A DNA stretch of 64,000 bases from Lachnospiraceae bacterium UBA4338 (GTDB lineage: Bacteria > Bacillota > Clostridia > Lachnospirales > Lachnospiraceae), in the NCBI GenBank assembly GCA_002393735.1, contig DGTK01000016.1, positions 145,088 to 209,087 of the forward strand, read 5' to 3'. The translations under genes and the position numbers were made by a program. The notes under the pieces were generated by a model that worked only from the letters and a program-made list of their open reading frames with translations, was not told the origin of the DNA and made no database searches. Positions 17,886 to 25,249 of this stretch are shown piece by piece. Position 1 is the stretch's first letter; each line of letters opens with the position of its first letter.

Positions 17886-19076
17886 ATGTCAGTAATAATT
17901 AAGGTTTTATTATGCATTCTGTGGATGGTTATCATCCCGGGATGCATAGGATGCCTGCCAACTAAATTAATGCATAAGAAGTATCATACCTTAGGGTTCG
18001 TACTGCTTAATGGATATATATGTATGTTTGGCATTTTTCAGATGCTGTATTTTCCGACGGCTCTGAAGTGGAAGGATAGTGCGTATTTTTATAAATACGT
18101 GCCCCTTCTTTTTGTGATTTTAGGGTTTGTATCATTAGCCTTAAGTTTTAAGAAACTAAAACAATTTTTTCATATAAGGGTACCTTACAAAAATATATTT
18201 TTCTATATCGTTTTGGTGATGATTGCCTTCATGATTTATAAGAGAGTCACGCTCGGAGTAAACGATCCGGATGATTCTTATTATATGGGTATAGCAATGG
18301 CAGATGCTGCTACAGATGGTGCTTTTTATTTTCATAGTGCATTTACCGGTGGAGACATAATGTTCCAGTACAGATATGGATATATGGGACTTATTACATT
18401 TTATTCCATGATGCAGCGTCTTACCGGAATCAGCGCATCGGTTGTGGCGCATATCCCTATGGCAATAATGGTTTTTCTGGCTCACTATTATGTGATATAT
18501 GAGATTGGCAAAATCCTGTTTGATAAATTGCCTGTTAAAGTTGTTAAAAGCAAAGAAGATAAAGAAGATAAAGAAGAAACAGAAGTAGCAAAAGGTGCAG
18601 AAGAGAAAAAGAAAGATAATAAATGGCATCCGGATAAGGAAAGCGCAGTTTATTTGTTTACTGCAATGGTTGCTTTTCTGGATCTGTTTTATAATGTTTC
18701 AGTTTATACATCTCAGACATTCCTTTTTGTAAGAACATGGCATGGTAAATCCATATTTGCCAATGTAATTGTTCCATATGTTTTACTTTTGATGATTATT
18801 CTTGCAAGTGAGAATCAGGATGTGGGGCTTAAGAAATTTCCAAATCTTGGATATTATATAATTACAGGATTTCTTGTATTTGTAAGTCTTATGACAGGAT
18901 CGACCGGTATGATACTAGGACCACTTTTTATTGGTCTTAGTGCTCTTGTAACAGCCATAGGCAATAAGAAGCCTGGTATATTTGTATATACCTTACTATA
19001 TATGATACCAGCGATGATGATGATAATCAGAATTGGGCTTATATTGTTGTCGGCAAAGGGAATAATTTTTGGATAA
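17886..19076 (+). CDS. polytopic membrane protein, N-terminal part of a gene split by a frameshift
   Basis: The first 396 residues of an integral membrane protein, starting at an ATG with AGGA 7 bases upstream. About nine helices are visible, with a charged cytoplasmic insert rich in Lys and Glu around residues 220-245. The loop NDPDDSYY near residue 127 has the acidic cluster seen in GT-C-like enzymes. The frame stops at 19074-19076 in the middle of a hydrophobic stretch, while the frame that continues the protein runs from before this point to 19885. A -1 shift at 19055-19061 would join the two parts into one protein of about 666 residues with the same plan as the membrane proteins at 1-930 and 2080-3825. 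It may be a true split gene, a mutation, a sequencing error or programmed frameshifting. Confidence 0.7.
   Translation: MSVIIKVLLCILWMVIIPGCIGCLPTKLMHKKYHTLGFVLLNGYICMFGIFQMLYFPTALKWKDSAYFYKYVPLLFVILGFVSLALSFKKLKQFFHIRVPYKNIFFYIVLVMIAFMIYKRVTLGVNDPDDSYYMGIAMADAATDGAFYFHSAFTGGDIMFQYRYGYMGLITFYSMMQRLTGISASVVAHIPMAIMVFLAHYYVIYEIGKILFDKLPVKVVKSKEDKEDKEETEVAKGAEEKKKDNKWHPDKESAVYLFTAMVAFLDLFYNVSVYTSQTFLFVRTWHGKSIFANVIVPYVLLLMIILASENQDVGLKKFPNLGYYIITGFLVFVSLMTGSTGMILGPLFIGLSALVTAIGNKKPGIFVYTLLYMIPAMMMIIRIGLILLSAKGIIFG
19055..19061 (+). other. candidate -1 slippery heptamer A_AAG_GGA at the gene break
   Basis: In the upstream frame the codons read gcA AAG GGA, which fits the X_XXY_YYZ rule for -1 ribosomal frameshifting. 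After a -1 slip the frame reads AAA GGG AAT AAT TTT TGG and continues without a stop to 19885. I did not identify a downstream pseudoknot or an upstream stimulatory Shine-Dalgarno element, so function is unproven. Confidence 0.4.
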
Positions 19077-19093
19077 GAACGGATTTAAGCGGC

Positions 19094-19885
19094 ATGCCTA
19101 CAATTAAAATATTAACTGAATATGGTGGCAACTGTACCCTGCTTCTTTATTACATACTTTGTGTAATATATCTTTTTGTAAGAGAGAAGAACAAGGCGAT
19201 AAAAGTGGCTCTTTCTGTTTTAAGTATTATAGTGCTCGTGCTTTTTGCCATGCCTTTTGTATACGAAATACTGGCGGTAAAACTATCTGAGACAGATGGA
19301 TATTACAGAATGTTATGGCTTCTTCCGACATCCATTGTTTCTGCATATGCAACCATTAAAATAGCAATGGAATTGCCACATAAATATGCTTCATATGGCC
19401 TTATAATTATTATGCTTATCTGTTTTGCCATAGGCGGGAACATTGTTTATCATTCCCCTTTCTTTGTGAAGGCAGAAAATGTATATCAGGTGCCGGATGC
19501 AGTAGTGGATATATGTGATTATATTACAGAGGATAATCCTGTGGTTGTGGCAACATTTCCGATGGAACTGTGTCCGTATGTAAGACAGTACACTGCCAAT
19601 GTTTTACAGACATATGGGTATGATGAATTAAGAAGAGGTTTATCTGATTCGGAGGATTTTGTGAAAGAAATGACCGAGGGGAATCCCAATCTTGAGATTC
19701 TTACCTTTGGTACAAGATATCACGGCTCACAGTTTGTTATTCTTCATTCAAGTGTTAAACCTGTGGGTAAGATGGAAGATTATGATTATTATCTTCTGAC
19801 AACAATAGACGGTTATAATGTATATATAGACGGACAGAGTCCATTATATAAAGAAAAATACGAATCAGTATTTAAGGAGGATTAA
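19094..19885 (+). CDS. C-terminal part of the split polytopic membrane protein
   Basis: 263 residues from the first ATG in this frame, with about four helices (to residue 125) followed by a soluble domain of about 135 residues containing ENPVVVATFPMELCPYVRQY-like sequence of the kind found at the C-terminus of the other membrane proteins in this locus. The ATG at 19094 has no convincing ribosome binding site, and the frame is open upstream past the stop of the preceding segment. This supports reading it as the 3' half of the gene beginning at 17886 and not as an independent gene. It ends 3 bases before the rfbB start and carries the rfbB ribosome binding site. Confidence 0.65.
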   Translation: MPTIKILTEYGGNCTLLLYYILCVIYLFVREKNKAIKVALSVLSIIVLVLFAMPFVYEILAVKLSETDGYYRMLWLLPTSIVSAYATIKIAMELPHKYASYGLIIIMLICFAIGGNIVYHSPFFVKAENVYQVPDAVVDICDYITEDNPVVVATFPMELCPYVRQYTANVLQTYGYDELRRGLSDSEDFVKEMTEGNPNLEILTFGTRYHGSQFVILHSSVKPVGKMEDYDYYLLTTIDGYNVYIDGQSPLYKEKYESVFKED

Positions 19886-19888
19886 AAA

Positions 19889-20971
19889 TTGAAGACTTAT
19901 TTGGTAACAGGCGGCGCTGGTTTTATTGGTTCTAATTTTATTCATTATATGTTTGAAAAATATGATAATGATATAAGAATTATTAATGTGGACGCTCTTA
20001 CGTATGCAGGTAATCTTGAGAATCTTAAGGGGGTTGACACAAGAGATAATTATACTTTTGTAAAGGCAGATATCACAGACAAGGATGCGATAGAGAAGAT
20101 TTTTGCTGAAAATGATATTGATTATGTAGTTCATTTTGCTGCAGAAAGCCACGTAGACAGAAGTATTAAGAATCCTGAAGTTTTCGTAAGCACAAATGTT
20201 TATGGAACAGCAGTTATGCTTAACAGTGCAATGAAGGCATGGAGCTTGGAGGATGGAACTTTCAGGGAAGGAAAGAAGTTCTTACATGTTTCAACAGATG
20301 AGGTATATGGTTCATTATCAGAGCCTGGAACTTACTTTTATGAGACTACTCCTTACAGCCCACATTCACCTTATTCAGCAAGTAAGGCAAGTTCAGATAT
20401 GCTGGTAAAAGCATATATGGATACTTATAAGTTCCCTGCAAATATTACCAACTGCTCAAATAATTACGGACCTTATCAGTTCCCTGAGAAACTGATTCCA
20501 CTTGTAATTAATAATGCGTTAAACGGAAAGAAACTTCCTGTTTATGGCGATGGTAAGAATGTTCGTGACTGGTTATATGTAAGAGATCACGCTAAGGCAA
20601 TTGATATGGTTATCAACAAAGGAAGACTCTTTGAGACATATAATGTTGGTGGTCATAATGAAAAGCAGAATATAGAGATAGTAACAATTATCATTGATAC
20701 ATTACTTGAGATGCTTGATGATAATGATCCCAGAAAGGCAAATATTTCCAGAGATTTAATAACATATGTAGAAGACAGAAAGGGACATGACAGAAGATAT
20801 GCCATAGCTCCTGATAAGATTAAATCAGAAATTGGCTGGGAGCCTGAAACAATGTTTGCTGAAGGTATCAAACTTACGATTAAATGGTACTTTGAACATG
20901 AAGACTGGATGAAGAATGTAACAAGCGGTGATTATCAGAAATACTACGAAGATATGTATGCTGGTAAGTAA
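19889..20971 (+). CDS. rfbB: dTDP-glucose 4,6-dehydratase
   Basis: Catalyses dTDP-glucose to dTDP-4-keto-6-deoxyglucose, the branch-point intermediate for rhamnose and 4-amino sugars. The 360-residue protein has the NAD-binding TGGAGFIGSNF loop at 7-17, AAESHVDRS, the catalytic triad of STDEVYGS with T136, D137 and E138, and YSASK with Y162 and K166. Start is a TTG at 19889, with a strong AAGGAGG 8 bases upstream. It is followed by rfbA, but rfbC and rfbD are absent from the window, so the product may go mainly to WecE (927-2060) unless dTDP-rhamnose genes lie elsewhere. Confidence 0.95.
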   Translation: MKTYLVTGGAGFIGSNFIHYMFEKYDNDIRIINVDALTYAGNLENLKGVDTRDNYTFVKADITDKDAIEKIFAENDIDYVVHFAAESHVDRSIKNPEVFVSTNVYGTAVMLNSAMKAWSLEDGTFREGKKFLHVSTDEVYGSLSEPGTYFYETTPYSPHSPYSASKASSDMLVKAYMDTYKFPANITNCSNNYGPYQFPEKLIPLVINNALNGKKLPVYGDGKNVRDWLYVRDHAKAIDMVINKGRLFETYNVGGHNEKQNIEIVTIIIDTLLEMLDDNDPRKANISRDLITYVEDRKGHDRRYAIAPDKIKSEIGWEPETMFAEGIKLTIKWYFEHEDWMKNVTSGDYQKYYEDMYAGK

Positions 20972-20997
20972 TTGAATTAAGATTAAGGAGATTTAAG

Positions 20998-21876
20998 ATG
21001 AAGGGAATTATTCTTGCAGGTGGCAGTGGAACAAGATTATATCCACTTACAAAAGCTATATCAAAACAGATTATGCCGGTATATGACAAACCGATGATTT
21101 ATTATCCTCTGTCAATTCTTATGCTTTCAGGAATCAGAGAAGTACTAATTATTTCCACACCAAGAGATTTGCCTGTATTTAAGGAATTATTTGGTGACGG
21201 TTCTTCACTTGGAATGAAGTTTGAATATGCTGTTCAGGAGACTCCGAGAGGACTTGCTGATGCTTTTATCATTGGTGATAAGTTTATCGGAGATGACAGC
21301 GTTGCTTTAATTCTTGGTGATAATATTTTCTATGGCCAGAGCTTCTCGAAGGTATTACTTCAGACAAGAGAAAGAGTTGAGAAGGAAGGCGGAGCAACCA
21401 TATTCGGTTATTATGTAAGAGACGCAAGAGAATATGGTGTTGTTGAATTCGATGAAAATGGTAAGGCAATAAGCATTGAAGAAAAGCCTGAGAATCCTAA
21501 GAGTAATTATGCTGTTCCGGGGCTTTATTTCTATGACAACAAGGTTGTTGAAATTGCCAAGAATGTTAAGCCTTCAGCAAGAGGTGAAATAGAAATTACA
21601 AGTATTAATAACGAATACTTAAGTAATCAGGAATTATTTGTTCAAACTTTGGGCAGAGGTTTTGCATGGCTTGATACAGGTAATCATGATGCGCTTTTGG
21701 ATGCTTCTGATTTCGTGGCAGCATTCCAGAAACGTCAGGGATTATATATTTCATGTATTGAAGAGATAGCATATAAGAGAGGCTTCATTGATAAAGAACA
21801 GTTATTAAAACTTGCAGAGCCTTTAATGAAGACTGCATATGGTAAGTATTTAACAGACGTTGCAAACGGTCTATAA
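20998..21876 (+). CDS. rfbA: glucose-1-phosphate thymidylyltransferase
   Basis: Makes dTDP-glucose from dTTP and glucose-1-phosphate. The 292-residue length is standard. The nucleotide-binding loop is GGSGTRLYPLT (8-18), followed by SKQIMPVYDKPMIYYPLS, the metal-binding LGDNIFYG, EEKPENPKSNYAVPGLYFYD and WLDTGNHDALLDAS. AAGGAG lies 7 bases before the ATG. Glucose-1-phosphate can come from the phosphohexomutase at 30700-32424. The gene ends 3 bases before the second GH25 gene, so nucleotide-sugar and wall-hydrolase genes are in one unit. Confidence 0.96.
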   Translation: MKGIILAGGSGTRLYPLTKAISKQIMPVYDKPMIYYPLSILMLSGIREVLIISTPRDLPVFKELFGDGSSLGMKFEYAVQETPRGLADAFIIGDKFIGDDSVALILGDNIFYGQSFSKVLLQTRERVEKEGGATIFGYYVRDAREYGVVEFDENGKAISIEEKPENPKSNYAVPGLYFYDNKVVEIAKNVKPSARGEIEITSINNEYLSNQELFVQTLGRGFAWLDTGNHDALLDASDFVAAFQKRQGLYISCIEEIAYKRGFIDKEQLLKLAEPLMKTAYGKYLTDVANGL

Positions 21877-21879
21877 AAT

Positions 21880-23136
21880 ATGAGTAAAAGTATTAAAGTA
21901 TTAATTGTCATAACCTTGATTGCAGCAGTTGTTGTAATTGCTGTGGCTTTTGTTTCAGCTTCGATGGCTGAAAATAAACCTGGTGGTGAAAATGGTCAGT
22001 CAGCTCAGAATGAGCCTTCGCAAAATGTTACTCAGACCACCGAAAACGTGGTTTCAACCACGAAAGATTTTTTGAATGATAAAGACTTTCTTGATGCTGA
22101 ACAGCCATTTCAGGGTGTGGAAAGAGATGATAGCAGAACCAAATTATCACTTCTTGCCACATCAGTATCAAGGGATTTAAGAGTTATAGTAACGGACAGC
22201 CGTGGTAAGGCAGTGCCGGGAGAAAAATTCTCAATTACAATTGCCGGAGTTGGAACATATTCAGACAATGATGAAGATGGAATTATCTATGTGGCAGGTC
22301 TTAGAAGCGGCCAGGTTAAAGTAACTCTTAATGAAATTGAAGGTTATGAATGTGATGATACACTGGATGTAACCATCAGTGAAAAAATCGAATATACTGC
22401 GTTGTCAGATGTTTCATATCTCATTAAAACCGAAGCCGATATTGATGCCATGGCAGAAGATACCGGAATCAGAGACACAGAGGTGGATGAGAGTGCTTAT
22501 TCCAAACTGTTAACGGATTATCGTGATGAAGGAAAGGTTGCGGTACCTGGAATAGATGTATCGAAATGGAATAAGACAATAGACTGGAATAAAGTTGCCA
22601 AAAGCGGTGTAAAGTTTGTAATTATCAGATGCGGTTACAGAGGCTCCAAAACCGGCGCCCTGGTAGAAGATCCGTATTTTGTCCAGAATATTGAAGGAGC
22701 CAAAGCAGCGGGACTGGAAGTAGGCCTTTATTTCTTTACTCAGGCTGTTGACGAGAAAGAAGCAATTGAAGAAGCAAGCGCCTGTCTTACGCTTCTTGGA
22801 GACAGAGAACTTGATCTTCCGATTTTTATAGATACGGAAGGGTCTGGTGGAAGAGCAGACAGTATAGACAATGCAACCAGAACAGCAGTATGTCAGGCTT
22901 TCTGTAAAACCATTCAGGATGCCGGATTTGATTCAGGTATATATGCCAGCAGAAACTGGTTCTATACCAAATTAAATGATGCATCACTTATGACATATAA
23001 CAGATGGCTTGCAGAATATACCAAAACTCCACAGTATACAGGCAGATTTGTTATGTGGCAGTATACATCCAAAGGTTCCATTGATGGAATCGAAGGAAAT
23101 GTGGACTTGAATTTATATTTCCAGAAAGAAGAATAG
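21880..23136 (+). CDS. membrane-anchored GH25 muramidase
   Basis: A 418-residue protein with an N-terminal helix (about 6-30) acting as an uncleaved anchor, a Gln/Asn/Thr-rich linker, a Cna-B-like beta domain (about 85-170) related to that of the protein at 14456-17884, and a GH25 domain (224-418). Catalytic acidic residues are seen at D226 (GIDVSKW) and D318/E320 (FIDTE). The two GH25 domains share long identical stretches such as KFVIIRCGYRGS/TFVIIRCGYRGS and MWQYTSKGS, so they are paralogues. It lacks the Big_2 array and the long acidic cytoplasmic domain. No strong ribosome binding site precedes it, and it starts 3 bases after rfbA, so translational coupling is likely. Confidence 0.9.
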   Translation: MSKSIKVLIVITLIAAVVVIAVAFVSASMAENKPGGENGQSAQNEPSQNVTQTTENVVSTTKDFLNDKDFLDAEQPFQGVERDDSRTKLSLLATSVSRDLRVIVTDSRGKAVPGEKFSITIAGVGTYSDNDEDGIIYVAGLRSGQVKVTLNEIEGYECDDTLDVTISEKIEYTALSDVSYLIKTEADIDAMAEDTGIRDTEVDESAYSKLLTDYRDEGKVAVPGIDVSKWNKTIDWNKVAKSGVKFVIIRCGYRGSKTGALVEDPYFVQNIEGAKAAGLEVGLYFFTQAVDEKEAIEEASACLTLLGDRELDLPIFIDTEGSGGRADSIDNATRTAVCQAFCKTIQDAGFDSGIYASRNWFYTKLNDASLMTYNRWLAEYTKTPQYTGRFVMWQYTSKGSIDGIEGNVDLNLYFQKEE

Positions 23137-23161
23137 AAAGTACCTTAGGGTAATAATAAAA

Positions 23162-23977
23162 ATGGCAGAGACTAAGAAGAAATCCAAATATAATAATTCT
23201 ACAATGAAGCTTATATTTAAACTGGCGCGCAATGATTTTAAGAAAAGATATGCCGGTTCAATTATGGGAAGTATGTGGGCTTTTGTTCAGCCGGTAGTTA
23301 CTGTTGCAATGTACTATCTGGTCTTTGGTCTTATATTCCCATCAAGAGCACTCCTGGCAGCAAGCGGAGTGGAGGCTCCTTATGTAGTATGGCTTACAGC
23401 AGGTCTGGTACCATGGTTTTTCTTCTCAGAAGCAATTGGCAATGGTACATCATCCCTGCTTGAATACAGTTACCTGGTTAAAAAAGTAGTATTTAAAATC
23501 GACATACTGCCGATTATTAAAGTGTTGGCGGCGTCTTTTATACATATATTCTTTTTATTCGTTCTAATAATTTTATACTTATGCTATGGTTTTAAGCCAT
23601 CATTATATCTGATACAGCTTGTTTATTACAGTTTATGTATGTTTGTGCTTACCCTGGCAATCAGTTATGCAACTTCTGCAGTTGTAGTATTCTTTAGAGA
23701 TTTAACCCAGATTATTAATATTGTGCTTCAGCTTGGTATGTGGGGAACACCTATATTATGGGAACTTGGAAGCATAAGCGAGAAATACAGATTATTTTTT
23801 AAACTTAATCCGGTATTTTATATTGTTAACGGATACAGGGACAGCTTATTTAATAATAAGTTTTTCTGGCAGGATCCGTTGTATACATTGTATTTCTGGG
23901 GACTTACCCTGGTACTGTTTTTAATCGGTTTTGGTATCTTTAAGAAACTGCGTCCGCATTTCGCAGATGTATTATAG
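23162..23977 (+). CDS. wzm: polysaccharide ABC exporter permease (Wzm/TagG family)
   Basis: A 271-residue ABC-2 type permease with six hydrophobic helices and the family features RNDFKKRYAGSIMGSMWAFV near the N-terminus, FFFSEAIGNG, and the C-terminal LNPVFYIVNGYRDSLF. With the Wzt-type ATPase encoded 9 bases later it forms a transporter that moves undecaprenyl-diphosphate-linked glycan from the inner to the outer face of the membrane. TagG, which exports wall teichoic acid, belongs to the same family, so a teichoic-acid-like polymer is an alternative. The surrounding sugar-nucleotide and GT2 genes favour a polysaccharide. Confidence 0.92.
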   Translation: MAETKKKSKYNNSTMKLIFKLARNDFKKRYAGSIMGSMWAFVQPVVTVAMYYLVFGLIFPSRALLAASGVEAPYVVWLTAGLVPWFFFSEAIGNGTSSLLEYSYLVKKVVFKIDILPIIKVLAASFIHIFFLFVLIILYLCYGFKPSLYLIQLVYYSLCMFVLTLAISYATSAVVVFFRDLTQIINIVLQLGMWGTPILWELGSISEKYRLFFKLNPVFYIVNGYRDSLFNNKFFWQDPLYTLYFWGLTLVLFLIGFGIFKKLRPHFADVL

Positions 23978-23986
23978 GAGGCGTGG

Positions 23987-25249
23987 ATGGCTGAAGAAAT
24001 CATAAAAGTTGAAAATGTCAGCAAGGTATACAAACTCTATCCAAGAGCAGTGGACAGAGTGGTGGATACTTTTCATCTTATGCCTTGGAAAAAATATGAA
24101 AGTCATGCTGCATTAAATGATGTAAGTTTTACCGTTAATAAAGGCGAGACTGTAGGTATAATCGGAACCAATGGTTCAGGTAAATCTACCATGCTTAAGA
24201 TTATTACAGGAGTATTATCTCCTACATCAGGAAATATAAGTGTTAATGGCCGTATCTCTGCTCTTTTGGAACTTGGTGCAGGTTTCAATATGGAATATAC
24301 AGGTATTGAGAATATATATCTTAATGGAACCATGATAGGTTTTACCGAAGAAGAGATTGATGAGAAAATGGATGATATTCTTAGCTTCGCTGATATCGGA
24401 CAGTTTGTATATCAGCCGGTTAAGACTTATTCATCAGGTATGTTTGTAAGACTTGCTTTTGCGGTGGCTATTAATATAGATCCGGAGATTCTTATAGTTG
24501 ATGAGGCACTTTCTGTAGGCGATGTATTCTTTCAGTCCAAGTGTTATAAAAAGTTTGAAGAATTTAAAGCAAGCGGAAAAACAATTCTTTTTGTAAGCCA
24601 TGATTTAAGCAGTATATCCAAGTACTGTGACAGAGTAATTCTTCTTAATCAGGGTGATAAGTTAGGAGAAGGCTCTCCTAAGGAAATGATAGATGTATAT
24701 AAACAGGTACTGGTAGGTCAGTATAATGCCAACGCTTCCAAGGCTGATATTACTCAGGCCAATAAGAGAGTGGAAGAGGCATTTAAGCTTGGAGTTAATC
24801 CTGATACTTTGGAATATGGTTCAAAGAAAGCAGGAATAGTTAATTGCAGAATCCTGGATGCCAACGGTGTTGAGACTAATGCAATTATTAAGGGCACTGA
24901 TTTTACCATAGAGATGGATGTGGATATTTATGAAGATGTTCCATCACCGATATTCGCTTATTCTTTTAAGAATATCAGAGGTACAGAGATTACAGGTACC
25001 AATACAATGTTTGAAAAGGCATTCTCTGATCCGTTAAAAGCGGGAGACAAACGGGCGATTAAGTTTACTCAGAATATGTCACTGCAGGGTGGAGAATATC
25101 TTTTATCTTTGGGACTTACAGGTTACGAAGAAGGGGAGTTTACGGTATATCACAGATTATATGATGTAATAAATATTACGGTTATATCTGATAAAAATAC
25201 TGTAGGATATTATGACATGAATTCAAAAATCACTATTGGGGTTAGATGA
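23987..25249 (+). CDS. wzt: polysaccharide ABC exporter ATPase with carbohydrate-binding C-terminal domain (Wzt)
   Basis: A 420-residue ATPase. Walker A is GTNGSGKST around residue 61-69, the signature is YSSGMFVRLAFA, and Walker B ILIVDEALS is followed by the switch histidine in FVSHD. Residues from about 265 to 420 form an added beta-rich domain ending in YYDMNSKITIGVR, matching the Wzt C-terminal domain that, in E. coli O8/O9a, recognises the modified chain end before export. A TagH-like protein would lack this arrangement. It overlaps the next gene, which encodes a methyltransferase-kinase, by an ATGA, as expected if export and chain capping are coordinated. Confidence 0.92.
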   Translation: MAEEIIKVENVSKVYKLYPRAVDRVVDTFHLMPWKKYESHAALNDVSFTVNKGETVGIIGTNGSGKSTMLKIITGVLSPTSGNISVNGRISALLELGAGFNMEYTGIENIYLNGTMIGFTEEEIDEKMDDILSFADIGQFVYQPVKTYSSGMFVRLAFAVAINIDPEILIVDEALSVGDVFFQSKCYKKFEEFKASGKTILFVSHDLSSISKYCDRVILLNQGDKLGEGSPKEMIDVYKQVLVGQYNANASKADITQANKRVEEAFKLGVNPDTLEYGSKKAGIVNCRILDANGVETNAIIKGTDFTIEMDVDIYEDVPSPIFAYSFKNIRGTEITGTNTMFEKAFSDPLKAGDKRAIKFTQNMSLQGGEYLLSLGLTGYEEGEFTVYHRLYDVINITVISDKNTVGYYDMNSKITIGVR

